In this document: positions 8,964 through 17,536 of the stretch, piece after piece | How the letters are laid out: every line of letters starts with the position of its first letter | How positions within the stretch are numbered: position 1 is the stretch's first letter | Assembly (NCBI GenBank): GCA_022825885.1 | Contig: JAJDVY010000004.1 | Coordinates: 28,530 to 92,529 of the forward strand | Direction of reading: 5' to 3' | Origin: Nitrospirales bacterium | GTDB lineage: Bacteria; Nitrospirota; Nitrospiria; Nitrospirales; UBA8639 | Length of the DNA stretch: 64,000 nucleotides | The notes under the pieces: generated by a model | Told to the model about the DNA's origin: nothing | Seen by the model: only the letters and a program-made list of their open reading frames with translations | Databases searched by the model: none | Made by a program: the position numbers and the translations under genes

Positions 8964-9245
8964 ATGGCACGTATTCCGTTTGATCCGCGCACTTTCGGGT
9001 CCAAGCGGCCGGGCATGCACCCTCAACCCGCCCCGCCTCAAGCAGATCCCAACGCCCAGTTTCGTTCGCTGAATGCCACCCTCCTGTTCTGTCCGAATTG
9101 CCGGGAGGCAACCCCGGCCCGGGAACGCCTCCTACTCGTCCTGCCGTCCGGCAACAAATACGAATACGTGTGTTCCTACTGCGGGACATCAACCGGTGAA
9201 AAAATCGACCAGGACCTGCAGAACCCCACGCTTTTTATTCCCTGA
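8964..9245 (+). CDS. Small zinc-ribbon hypothetical protein
   Basis: A 93-residue soluble protein with a Pro-rich N-terminus and a clear zinc ribbon made of CPNC (LLFCPNCREATPARERL) and CSYC (YEYVCSYCGTSTG). This is the layout of short zinc-ribbon proteins that bind nucleic acid or protein. No partner domain is present. The ribosome site is weak (AAGATCC). It is followed convergently by the MutS-like gene, 18 bases away. Confidence 0.6.
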   Translation: MARIPFDPRTFGSKRPGMHPQPAPPQADPNAQFRSLNATLLFCPNCREATPARERLLLVLPSGNKYEYVCSYCGTSTGEKIDQDLQNPTLFIP

Positions 9246-9262
9246 CTTGTTTGAAATACGGC

Positions 9263-11113
9263 TCACGGTCCTGAATGTGTTTCAGGCACCGGCAGGCCTT
9301 CCATGGCCATGATGCGTAATGCGTTGGTGGTGGGACAGGGGCCGGGACGGAGTTGATAGTCGAACTGCAATGCCTTGTCACCGAGCGTTTCCTGAAAATG
9401 AATGTTGGTGAGAGTTGTCAATTCCTGTTCCAGATTGGCTAACTCCAGGTCGTGCGTGGTGACGAGGCCCAATCCGCGCCCGGCAGTCAGTTCGCGGATG
9501 AAGGCTTCGCTTCCCAATAACCGTTCCCGATTATTCGTTCCCTTGAAAATTTCGTCGATGAGAAACAGCACCGGAGCTTCACGGTGATCTTCCATCGCCA
9601 CCAAGAGGTTCTTGAGGCGTTTGACTTCAACGTAAAAGTACGACAACCCTTCTTCGAGGACGTCGCCGACCCTGATGCAGGTATGGATCCGCAGCCACGA
9701 CCATTCCCAGGATTCGGCGCACACCGGTCCCCCGGCCTGCGCCAGACACACGTTGATCCCGATCGTTCGCAGGAACGTGCTCTTCCCGGACATGTTGGAG
9801 CCGGTCACCAGGAAGACCCGGCCCAAGCCGTCCAATGTCAAATCATTGTTGATCCGTTGTTGATGGACAATCAACGGATGACCGATTGCGGTTCCGGCAA
9901 TGCCGGTCCCGGACACGAGCCCGTCCGTTCTCCTGTGAGGCCACGCGTAGGATGGATTCAAGTAGGCAAACGTCGCCAGTGCCATGGCCGCGTCAATGAT
10001 CGCCAATTGCATGATCCAAGCAGGCAGAACGGACCGCAGCCGGTTGCAGACGTTCCGCAGATACCACGTCCACGCCAAATCCCAGGGGACGAGGACGTGT
10101 AGGCCAATGTGCAAGAGAGGGTGCGCTTTCAGGCTGAGCCCGCTGCACACTCTTGCAAGTTGTCTGATGGCCACTGAGGGACGACTGTCCTCGTTTCGCC
10201 ATAAGACGGTCATCGCCTGAAGAATGGGAAACCGTCGAAACGACCGCTTCTCGAAAATGCCAAGCACCGCGGCGACTGCGTCCAATTCCAGATGCAGGTC
10301 GAGAGCCCGTCCAAACACGCGACTCACCCGCCTCCCCGTGAACAGCAACAACAAGGCATACAGCAGAAAAGAAACGATCCAATACCCGGTCCCGCCAAGC
10401 AACCAGAACACAAAAAGAGCCGCATTGAGACCGGCCAGAGCACTCGCCGCCAGCAGCAGCGGACCCAAGTGAGCCATGGACTCGGAGGATTCCAACAGAC
10501 TCTCCAGACGATCGGTATTGATCGGATTGGGACTCAGGCTTTTCGCCACAAGTTGACTCCGGTCCCGCAACCCCCGCAATGGGGTCAAAGCCCGGACGAG
10601 TTCCTGCCTGATCTCCCATTGGTTGAACGCAACCGGATGTTGACGAGTCATCCAGGCAACCAATAACATCTGCCCGTCCCGCGACACCGTCGTATCCAAC
10701 AAACGGAATAGGGAATGTTTCCCGAAGAGATCGAGATCCATGGCATACGGATGCTCGGAAGACAGGCGCAACGTGGTTTCCGGAATGCCTTCCCAATCCA
10801 CGCGCAGACGCGCCAGGTTACTTTCCTGAATGTCGATCCACGTTCCAAGCCGGCGCAACCGTCGTTCCAACCGGTTATGAACGTTTGCCACGCACAGGAA
10901 GCAGAGAAAAAATCCCAGCAGCGCCCAATTCCCCGTGACGAACCATCCAAGTTCATACGACGCGACACACACCAGAATCCCCGTCAGCACCACTCCCATA
11001 CGGCATCGGCTCAAGATCAAACTGACGCGACGGCCTTTCCGAAGAAGCCGTGCTCCTCGGTCACGGCCGCGAGCGATCATGCGTTCGCGGGTATGCCGTT
11101 TCTGATCCATCAT
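9263..11113 (-). CDS. Membrane-anchored MutS-family ATPase
   Basis: A 616-residue protein that ends in a MutS domain V ATPase: Walker A TGSNMSGKSTF, Walker B LFLIDEIFKGTNNRER, and the THDLEL switch. It lacks the mismatch-recognition domain and the MutS2 Smr domain. Instead, the N-terminal half has hydrophobic stretches (MGVVLTGILVCVASYELGWF, WALLGFFLCFLCVA, and a pair near LLLAASALAGLNAALFVFWLL), which predict membrane attachment. Such membrane MutS relatives are widespread but have no settled role. Start codons at 11113 and 11110 are equally good; a TTG at 11188 would add 25 residues. Confidence 0.75.
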   Translation of the reverse strand: MMDQKRHTRERMIARGRDRGARLLRKGRRVSLILSRCRMGVVLTGILVCVASYELGWFVTGNWALLGFFLCFLCVANVHNRLERRLRRLGTWIDIQESNLARLRVDWEGIPETTLRLSSEHPYAMDLDLFGKHSLFRLLDTTVSRDGQMLLVAWMTRQHPVAFNQWEIRQELVRALTPLRGLRDRSQLVAKSLSPNPINTDRLESLLESSESMAHLGPLLLAASALAGLNAALFVFWLLGGTGYWIVSFLLYALLLLFTGRRVSRVFGRALDLHLELDAVAAVLGIFEKRSFRRFPILQAMTVLWRNEDSRPSVAIRQLARVCSGLSLKAHPLLHIGLHVLVPWDLAWTWYLRNVCNRLRSVLPAWIMQLAIIDAAMALATFAYLNPSYAWPHRRTDGLVSGTGIAGTAIGHPLIVHQQRINNDLTLDGLGRVFLVTGSNMSGKSTFLRTIGINVCLAQAGGPVCAESWEWSWLRIHTCIRVGDVLEEGLSYFYVEVKRLKNLLVAMEDHREAPVLFLIDEIFKGTNNRERLLGSEAFIRELTAGRGLGLVTTHDLELANLEQELTTLTNIHFQETLGDKALQFDYQLRPGPCPTTNALRIMAMEGLPVPETHSGP

Positions 11114-11196
11114 GTTGACGATTGGCGGTCCGAAAAAGACTTGCATCCCCGTGCAAGCCGGTTGCGAGCGGTGAAGCGCAAGGGTCAAGAAGGGCG

Positions 11197-11583
11197 TTAC
11201 TCGGAAGACAACCGCAGATTGTCAGGCAGGCTTTCCAAATACTCCAGCAAGGCTCGATACGTCAGTTCGCGGACCATGGCTTTCGTCGCCGGCGCGTCAT
11301 CCAGACTGCGTCTCAGCCAGACCGTGTCCTGAACCTGGGCGTTGGCCGCGTTACACAACGTCCACATGTGATGCAGAAATTCTACCGATAATCCAACTTG
11401 CACGCCTTCCGATTCAATACGGTCATCCAGGATAGCCAACAGGTCTGAAATCGCCTGATCGGCCCGGTACGGCTTGGAAGAATACCCGAACGCCTCCGTG
11501 GTGGCTTCTTCCTGTTTGGCCTGTTCCACCAAATCATACATATACTCTTTCAAGAGTCCGATTTGTCGTCCTGAAAGCCGCAT
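11197..11583 (-). CDS. Hypothetical helical protein
   Basis: A 128-residue soluble, mostly helical and acidic protein starting MRLSGRQIGLLKEYMYDLVEQAKQ. I do not recognise the family. The start at 11583 is favoured because GGGA lies seven to ten bases upstream; one ATG two codons earlier overlaps that site. It lies just upstream of the MutS-like gene with a gap of about 80 bases and may be co-transcribed. Confidence 0.5.
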   Translation of the reverse strand: MRLSGRQIGLLKEYMYDLVEQAKQEEATTEAFGYSSKPYRADQAISDLLAILDDRIESEGVQVGLSVEFLHHMWTLCNAANAQVQDTVWLRRSLDDAPATKAMVRELTYRALLEYLESLPDNLRLSSE

Positions 11584-11756
11584 GGTCATTCCCAGGCCAA
11601 TCCCCAGAGCCCTCCGACAGTACAAAGCCGGTTTACCTTATCTCAACTTCTCATCATCGGCAAGCGCCGGAAGTGACCAGTGCCGCACCACGAGTCGCCG
11701 AGTGGCCCTGACCCGCTCCCGTGACTCAAAGCGCATGCATGCGCGATTGCCTGGCT

Positions 11757-12383
11757 TCACGTCTTGCCGTCGTCTCCCCACAAGGTAGCCAACCGGGAAT
11801 CGCGGCCACAGGTTAAGCGGTAAAATTTATACCGGATCGGATTCTTCCGATAAAAATCCTGGTGGTATTCTTCTGCCGGATAAAACGCCGTGGCTTGGGT
11901 AATTTCCGTCACGATAGGGACATTGAAAGTCCTGGTCCGCTTGATTTCCTCTTTCGAGGCTTCCGCCACAGCACGCTGCTCTTCATCGTGATAAAAGATC
12001 GCAGGACGATACTGGTCCCCGTGATCGCAGAACTGGGCATCCGGCGTCGTGGGATCCGTATTGGGCCAGTAGACGGCCAATAACTCCCGATAACTGATTT
12101 TTTGAGGATCGTACGTTATCTGAACGGCCTCGGCGTGTCCGGTTCCCCCGGCGGAGACGTCTTCGTAGGTTGGATCGACCGTCTGCCCACCGGTATACCC
12201 CGACGTCGTGGCAATCACGCCATCGAGTTCATCAAACGGGCCTTCCATGCACCAGAAACACCCTCCGGCAAACGTGGCGATTGCATAATCGCCCTTGGCC
12301 GTTTCACTAACCGACGTGTCGTTCATACTGAGGAGCAGCCCTCCCCCCAGCACGCACACAAGAAAAACTTTATCAATTTTCAT
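11757..12383 (-). CDS. msrA: Peptide-methionine (S)-S-oxide reductase, exported
   Basis: Repairs methionine-S-sulfoxide in proteins. The active site GCFWCME (C42 nucleophile, C45) lies in ATFAGGCFWCMEGPFDELDGV, and GYTGG, HAEAVQITYDP and YWPNTDPTTPDAQFCDHGDQYRPAIF are all conserved. A hydrophobic N-terminus (VFLVCVLGGGLLLSM) indicates export, so the enzyme would act on periplasmic proteins. Reducing power would have to come from a periplasmic thiol system. Confidence 0.93.
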   Translation of the reverse strand: MKIDKVFLVCVLGGGLLLSMNDTSVSETAKGDYAIATFAGGCFWCMEGPFDELDGVIATTSGYTGGQTVDPTYEDVSAGGTGHAEAVQITYDPQKISYRELLAVYWPNTDPTTPDAQFCDHGDQYRPAIFYHDEEQRAVAEASKEEIKRTRTFNVPIVTEITQATAFYPAEEYHQDFYRKNPIRYKFYRLTCGRDSRLATLWGDDGKT

Positions 12384-12700
12384 GACGGCGGCTCCTTTCC
12401 TTCACCGGGTCCTTCTCCACATACGGGACAAAAATCGTGGCGAGGGATTCTGTTGATTCTACTCCGCAGCAGAAGACCGTGCCTCCCTTTCTCCTGAACT
12501 TCCCCTATGGTACACCGGAATCCCATTCAACGCACGTGGGAACTTGAGTAATGGATGGTTCAAGGATAGCATTGAAACGCAATCAACCAGGAACGATACA
12601 ACGACACAACCAGCGGGCGGGGCAGACGATTCTGCGAGGACATGACATGTTCCTGACTCAAGCATTGGGCAATCGGTCAACCATCCGCAAGAGGCACGCC
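12384..12700. other. Intergenic region between divergent genes
   Basis: About 315 bases between msrA and the protease gene. Open frames in both directions here lack ribosome sites and have unlikely compositions. I see no RNA gene or repeat of note. Confidence 0.4.
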
Positions 12701-13756
12701 ATGCTGAGAAGAATCACCATGTGTGTGGCCTGGAGCGGATACCTGCTCATCCCGTCGCTGCTTTCGGCCAACACGTCCGACCCTTCGACGACGCCCTTCG
12801 ACAAAGCTCAGGACAGGCTCAGGGCAGGCTTTGCCGAAGTTGTCGAGCAAGCCAAGCGCGGGACCGTGGGTATTCTCACGCAATCGACTCAGCCGGACGG
12901 GAAGGCTTTCTCCGTGAGAGGGTCAGGCATTTACCTGGGAGAGGGATATATCCTCACTGCCCGACACGCCACGAAGCGCCAGGGCGGCGGAACGGCGACG
13001 GACCCTCCACACGTTTCCGTGATCTCGAGCACGTTGGAGGAAGCCCCTGCCACGTTAGTCGGGGTGAATCAATTTTTGGACGTTGCCCTGTATCGTATCT
13101 CTCAAGAGAAGGTGCCTCACGGGCTGTCGGCCCGGACCTTCAGCCAAGCCGAATCCTTGCCGGGCGAACAAGTCTTCACCGTGGGCTACCCTCTGGGTTG
13201 GGGACCGGCAATCAGCTATGGATACATCGGCAACCCGAATACGTTTCTGCAAACGGTCCAATCCCGTCTCCTGCAAGTTGATCTTTCAGCGTGCAGCGGC
13301 AATTCCGGCGGAGGACTGTTCAATGCACGGGGAGAAATCGTCGGCCTTGTCCACGCGATCATTCAAACCGAAACCTCTCGAGAGGAACGTCGTTGCAGCC
13401 GGTTTGCCTTTGCCGTGCCGGGACCATTGGTCCACAAGATCGTGACGGCCCTCAAGCAGGGAAAGTCGTTTCACTTTTCAAAACTCGGGCTGCAACTCAC
13501 CTCCGTCAAATTTGCAAACCGGTGGCACATGGCCGTGGCGCAGGCCACGGGACCGGCACGACGGGCCGGATTCAAAAAAGGCGACGTCCTGCTGTCGATC
13601 GACGACCAGCCGATTCACTCGGCCAGTCAGCTTAAAACGTACGTCATCGAACACACGCGCCCCTTGCAGCCGGTCAGTATCCGCATTCTGCGGCAACACA
13701 AAGAAAAAGTGCTGCGAGTGATTCTGGGAAAGGCTTTGCCTTCTACGCTGAAGTGA
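12701..13756 (+). CDS. Exported trypsin-like serine protease with C-terminal PDZ domain
   Basis: A 351-residue HtrA-like protease. The signal sequence is MLRRITMCVAWSGYLLIPSLLSA. The catalytic triad is visible as H89 (ILTARHA), D127 (NQFLDVALYRI) and S202 (SACSGNSGGGLF). A PDZ domain follows (ATGPARRAGFKKGDVLLSIDDQPIHSASQLKTYV). AAGAGG six bases before the ATG at 12701 sets the start; an open frame continues upstream to 12551 without family support. Residues 33-46 (FDKAQDRLRAGFAE) are encoded by a dispersed repeat inserted between signal peptide and protease domain. Confidence 0.88.
   Translation: MLRRITMCVAWSGYLLIPSLLSANTSDPSTTPFDKAQDRLRAGFAEVVEQAKRGTVGILTQSTQPDGKAFSVRGSGIYLGEGYILTARHATKRQGGGTATDPPHVSVISSTLEEAPATLVGVNQFLDVALYRISQEKVPHGLSARTFSQAESLPGEQVFTVGYPLGWGPAISYGYIGNPNTFLQTVQSRLLQVDLSACSGNSGGGLFNARGEIVGLVHAIIQTETSREERRCSRFAFAVPGPLVHKIVTALKQGKSFHFSKLGLQLTSVKFANRWHMAVAQATGPARRAGFKKGDVLLSIDDQPIHSASQLKTYVIEHTRPLQPVSIRILRQHKEKVLRVILGKALPSTLK
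12796..12839. repeat. Dispersed repeat inserted within protease ORF
   Basis: A copy of the repeat with inverted ends CTTCG and CGAAG. Read in frame it adds a short linker (FDKAQDRLRAG) directly after the signal peptide, without disrupting the frame. A shorter relative is at 7927-7947. Confidence 0.75.
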
Positions 13757-13862
13757 GAGAAACCTTTGCGTCCTCCGCGCGGCAACGAGTATCATGAATC
13801 ACTCTTCGGTCCGACCAGAATGAACGCTTGACGGCAAATTTCCGGTTGCAACGGACGCAACG

Positions 13863-14744
13863 ATGGCCAAGCAACGTAAAGGGCGAAAAGCCCAAAAAAG
13901 CGAACGGGATCTCTCACGTGAGCCGGCGGCTCGTGCGTCAAATCCGAGCCATTCGCTCACCCTCGTCGTCCTTGTGCTGGCGGCTTGCGGCATCGTGCTG
14001 ACGACGTACCTCAGTTACACCGCCTTATTTGAAGCACATCCGGCTTTCTGCAGCGAGGGGTCGGGATGCGACCTTGTTCAAAGCAGTCGTTGGGCAACGT
14101 TTCTGGGAATGCCCATGGCTACGTGGGGCCTTTTCACCTACCTGGTCATGGCCGCACTGGCGTGGCGGGCCAGGACGAAACCCCAAAGCCGGACTCCCTT
14201 GATATTCGTCGCCATCTGCGGCTTCAGCATCAGCGCCTACCTGACCGCCATCTCCATCCTGGAAATTGAAGCGACGTGCGCCTACTGCCTTGCCTCATTC
14301 GGCATCATCACGGCCATCATGATTCTGACCCTCCTGCAACGCCCTCCCGGTTGGACGACGGCGTTGAAAGAGGCGAGCGTCATCGCCGTCCTTCTCATCG
14401 GAGGGCTCCACCTCCACTACAGCGGGGTGTTCGACGAGGCGGCCGGCCCCGAGGACCCGCAGCTTCAGGCGCTGACCATCCACCTGACCAAAACGGGAGC
14501 CAAGTTTTACGGAGCCTATTGGTGCCCACGCTGCCAGGAGCAAAAAGCCCTGTTCAAAGCGTCTGCGAAACGGCTGCCATACGTGGAATGCAGTTCCGGG
14601 GGTCGGGGCAGTCCTCTCACCCCGCCGTGCGTGACAAACGACATTCGCAGTTATCCAACCTGGATCATCGACGACAAACGCTACACCGGGTTACAGACTC
14701 CCCGGACACTTGCCGGCGCAGCCGGTTTCACGTGGAAGGAGTAA
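13863..14744 (+). CDS. Vitamin K epoxide reductase (VKOR)-thioredoxin-like fusion
   Basis: A 293-residue inner-membrane protein that in bacteria replaces DsbB and couples disulfide formation to quinone reduction. After a basic cytoplasmic N-terminus come four to five membrane helices. The outer loop carries C63 and C69 (CSEGSGC) and the quinone-side active pair is C139-A-Y-C142 (EATCAYCLASFG). The C-terminal domain is thioredoxin-like with C221-P-R-C224 (AYWCPRCQEQKALF) and YPTWIIDDKRYTG. The fusion is the form known from cyanobacteria and other phyla. Confidence 0.92.
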   Translation: MAKQRKGRKAQKSERDLSREPAARASNPSHSLTLVVLVLAACGIVLTTYLSYTALFEAHPAFCSEGSGCDLVQSSRWATFLGMPMATWGLFTYLVMAALAWRARTKPQSRTPLIFVAICGFSISAYLTAISILEIEATCAYCLASFGIITAIMILTLLQRPPGWTTALKEASVIAVLLIGGLHLHYSGVFDEAAGPEDPQLQALTIHLTKTGAKFYGAYWCPRCQEQKALFKASAKRLPYVECSSGGRGSPLTPPCVTNDIRSYPTWIIDDKRYTGLQTPRTLAGAAGFTWKE

Positions 14745-14809
14745 TGATGGAGCTGAAACCTGTGCAGCCCTGATACATCACATGATGAACGGAAAACGAA
14801 AAACGTCAT

Positions 14810-15457
14810 ATGGAATTTAACGAAAAAACCATTCAAGCCAAACAGAAAATGGCGTTGCACCGCCGCGAGATCTCCGGGCGTGAGGTCGAAGAGGAACACC
14901 AGGATGATCGCCTTCCGCCTGGGCAACATCTCGTGAACAACTGGCCGGTACTGGACACCGGATACAAACCTCACATTTCACTTGAAGAATGGAAGCTCTC
15001 GGTGAACGGGTTGATTGAGCATCCCATCACGTGGACGTGGGAAGAGTATCAGGCTCAGCCACAGCAATCGTTTGTATCGGATTTCCATTGTGTGACCTCC
15101 TGGAGTCAGCTTCAGATGGAATGGGTCGGGGTAAGCTTTCGGCATCTCCTCAGCCTGGTGCAACCCAAACCGGAGGCCAGGTACGTGCTCTTTGAATCAT
15201 ATGACGACTATACGACCAACTTGCCTCTTTCAGTCTGCGACGACGATGACGTCTTTCTGGTTCATTCCTGGAATCACAGACCGCTATCCAGGGATCACGG
15301 GGGACCCGTTCGCATGATTATCCCCAAACGGTATGCATGGAAGGGAGCCAAGTGGATCAGGACCATCACCTTCATGGAAAAAGATCAAAAAGGATTCTGG
15401 GAGGTGCGTGGATATTCCAACACCGCCTTGCCGTGGGAAAATGACCGGTATGGGTGA
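14810..15457 (+). CDS. Molybdopterin-dependent oxidoreductase, sulfite-oxidase fold, no signal peptide
   Basis: A 215-residue single-domain protein of the oxidoreductase molybdopterin-binding family (YedY/sulfite oxidase core). The expected molybdenum-ligand cysteine is C94 in SDFHCVTSWSQLQMEWVGVSF. Cofactor-contact segments YTTNLPLSVCDDDDVFLVHSWNHRPLSRDHGGPVRMIIPKRYAWKGAKWI are typical. There is no Tat or Sec signal and no dimerisation domain, so it is predicted to be cytoplasmic. The substrate is unknown. It follows the VKOR fusion by 65 bases. Confidence 0.85.
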   Translation: MEFNEKTIQAKQKMALHRREISGREVEEEHQDDRLPPGQHLVNNWPVLDTGYKPHISLEEWKLSVNGLIEHPITWTWEEYQAQPQQSFVSDFHCVTSWSQLQMEWVGVSFRHLLSLVQPKPEARYVLFESYDDYTTNLPLSVCDDDDVFLVHSWNHRPLSRDHGGPVRMIIPKRYAWKGAKWIRTITFMEKDQKGFWEVRGYSNTALPWENDRYG

Positions 15458-15521
15458 TCGATTCGTCGTGATCGTTTCCCCCTAGCCCCACCCTTTTTCT
15501 TCTTCCGATTCACGTTCCGGA

Positions 15522-16631
15522 ATGAGCGCCTCCTCCTTCACCGTCGCAAACATTGAATTTTGCCCACTGGATCTTCCCATCACCGATCCCTTTGTCGTGG
15601 CCACGGGCCAACTTCAGGTGGCGAAAAATGTCTTTGTACGGCTGACACTGCATGATGGGACGACCGGATACGGCGAGATTGCTCCATTTCCCGCCATCAC
15701 CGGGGAAGATCGCGAGAATAGCCTAAAGAACGCCCGGTCCTTGAGGGAACACCTTCTCGGACAATCGGCGCTTCAGTATCAACGGCTCGGCCATGAACTG
15801 ACCGAACGTGCCCCCGATGCTCCCGCGGCCCGGTGTGGTTTGGAGACCGCGCTCCTCGATGCCCTGACACGCACGCTTTGCGTCCCCCTGTGGGCCTTAT
15901 GGGGTGGCGCGGACGTACGTGCGCGTGAAACGGACATTACCATTCCCATCGCCTCCCCGGAGCGAACCCTGGAACTCGCCCGACAATGGTATAAGCGGGG
16001 ATTTCGTCTCTTCAAAATGAAAGTCGGCCATGACGTAGACGAGGATCTTCGCCGGATAGACACGCTGCACCGTCATTGCGCCGGCGTGGCATTCGTGATC
16101 GACGCCAATCAAGGATACACGCGTGAGGAGGCCGCGGCCTTTATTCAAGGCGTCAACCGGTTTGGCGGAAACCTTCTCCTGCTTGAGCAACCATTGGCCA
16201 AGCATGACCTTGAAGGCCACGCCGGACTCAAACGCGATTGTCATGTCCCCATAGCCGCGGACGAATCGGCACAATCGCTGCGCGATCTTCAAGCCGTCAT
16301 CCGCCACCGGGCGGCGGACTACGTCAATATTAAAATTACCAAAAGCGGGTTGCTGGACGGGGCTCTCATGGCAACCGCGGCAAAAGCCGCCGGTCTTCAA
16401 GTGATGCTCGGAGGCATGGTCGAAACCCGGGTCGCCATGGGGTGCTCTTACGGTCTCGCGCTGGGCATTGGCGGATGTTCAGTCCTGGACCTCGACACGC
16501 CATTGTTGTTGGAAACCGATCCGGTTACCGGCGGGTATGCGTACGAAGGTCCCCTGCTTCTACCATGGCACGGTCCCGGACTGGACTTCGACATCCCTTC
16601 ATTTCAGGCTGCCACGTCTGACCGACTGTAA
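15522..16631 (+). CDS. Dipeptide epimerase (enolase superfamily, L-Ala-D/L-Glu epimerase type)
   Basis: A 369-residue enolase-superfamily enzyme of the muconate-lactonising subgroup. The base pair of lysines is in FRLFKMKVGHD (KxK) and VNIKITKSG, and the metal ligands are in FVIDANQGY, LLEQPLAKHDLEG and IAADESAQS. This is the pattern of enzymes that epimerise L-Ala-D-Glu from peptidoglycan turnover. The exact dipeptide cannot be read from sequence; o-succinylbenzoate synthase is an alternative but no menaquinone gene is nearby. Confidence 0.85.
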   Translation: MSASSFTVANIEFCPLDLPITDPFVVATGQLQVAKNVFVRLTLHDGTTGYGEIAPFPAITGEDRENSLKNARSLREHLLGQSALQYQRLGHELTERAPDAPAARCGLETALLDALTRTLCVPLWALWGGADVRARETDITIPIASPERTLELARQWYKRGFRLFKMKVGHDVDEDLRRIDTLHRHCAGVAFVIDANQGYTREEAAAFIQGVNRFGGNLLLLEQPLAKHDLEGHAGLKRDCHVPIAADESAQSLRDLQAVIRHRAADYVNIKITKSGLLDGALMATAAKAAGLQVMLGGMVETRVAMGCSYGLALGIGGCSVLDLDTPLLLETDPVTGGYAYEGPLLLPWHGPGLDFDIPSFQAATSDRL

Positions 16632-16728
16632 AACGTCCCTCGCCGGTGATCCTTTCACGACTGTGCTGCAGCTCAGCGATCACCGGGAAAAGGGAGAATC
16701 CGGCGCCGATCATCTGGTGTCCATCCAC

Positions 16729-16757
16729 TTGTATAACAAAGTCAACTCAGGTATAAT
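16729..16757 (+). promoter_or_regulatory. Sigma70-type promoter of first TetR gene
   Basis: TTGTAT (16729-16734), a 17-base spacer, then a consensus TATAAT (16752-16757), about 40 bases before the ATG. Confidence 0.55.
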
Positions 16758-16796
16758 TCGTATCAAATTTTCTTGGATAAAAAAGAAAGGCAACCC

Positions 16797-17498
16797 ATGC
16801 CGAGAAAAAAACAATTTGCCGTTGAGGATGTCAGGCAGAAAGCGATGGTGACCTTCTGGAGCCGTGGCTATAATGCGACGTCCTTACAGGATCTCGTGGG
16901 AACCATGGGGATCAACCGTGCGAGCCTCTACGAGACGTTCAACGATAAATATTCCCTCTTCCTCGATAGTTTATCCATCTACAAAGTGATCTACATCAAG
17001 TCCTACCTGGCGAAGCAAACGAAAAAGTATACTCCACGGGAAGCCATCATTCACTACTTTGGAGATATGATCCTGAAGGCAGACGAACGAAACGGGTGTT
17101 TGATGGTCAATACGGCTTTGGAATTATCCCCGCATGACGAGAAAGTGGCGAAAATTGTCGATCAAAGCTTCCATTACATAGAAAGAAATTTCTTCCGCAG
17201 AATGATCGAGCGGGGTCAAGTCACCGGAGAAATCGCCAAGTCAGTGATTCCGATTACGACCGCACGCGCCTTGCTGAGCCTGCTTATCGGGTTGTGTGTC
17301 CTTTCCCGTAGCAATGCAAATAAGCCGGTGATGCAGGCGATCGTGTCCCAGGTGAAGTCGCTTTTACCCCTTGGCGATAACGTCGCCCTTCTCCACCCGA
17401 CCTCGCGCCCCTCCAAAAACCACAGCGGGAAAGTCCGGCACCAACTTTCTCGCATGCCCCGCTTGAATGGCAAATCCAAGGAAGATATCGTTGTGTAG
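16797..17498 (+). CDS. TetR/AcrR family regulator (first of tandem pair)
   Basis: A 233-residue repressor-type protein. The DNA-binding helix-turn-helix is at the N-terminus: MVTFWSRGYNATSLQDLVGTMGINRASLYETFNDKYSLF. The C-terminal ligand domain is of the YcdC/AcrR-like sort with RNGCLMVNTALELSPHDEKV. The ATG at 16797 matches the start of its paralogue downstream, whose leader (AAAAAAGAAAGG) is also alike. Targets and ligand are unknown; autoregulation is likely for the family. Confidence 0.88.
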   Translation: MPRKKQFAVEDVRQKAMVTFWSRGYNATSLQDLVGTMGINRASLYETFNDKYSLFLDSLSIYKVIYIKSYLAKQTKKYTPREAIIHYFGDMILKADERNGCLMVNTALELSPHDEKVAKIVDQSFHYIERNFFRRMIERGQVTGEIAKSVIPITTARALLSLLIGLCVLSRSNANKPVMQAIVSQVKSLLPLGDNVALLHPTSRPSKNHSGKVRHQLSRMPRLNGKSKEDIVV

Positions 17499-17536
17499 AA
17501 GTTGTGCAAGACATGTGTAAAAAAGAAAGGTAAGCC

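Noticed and set aside
8752..9192. Minus-strand 146-codon frame over the zinc-ribbon gene
   Set aside because: It opposes the CPNC/CSYC protein, which is better supported.
12459..12680. Minus-strand 73-codon frame between msrA and the protease
   Set aside because: No ribosome site and unlikely composition.
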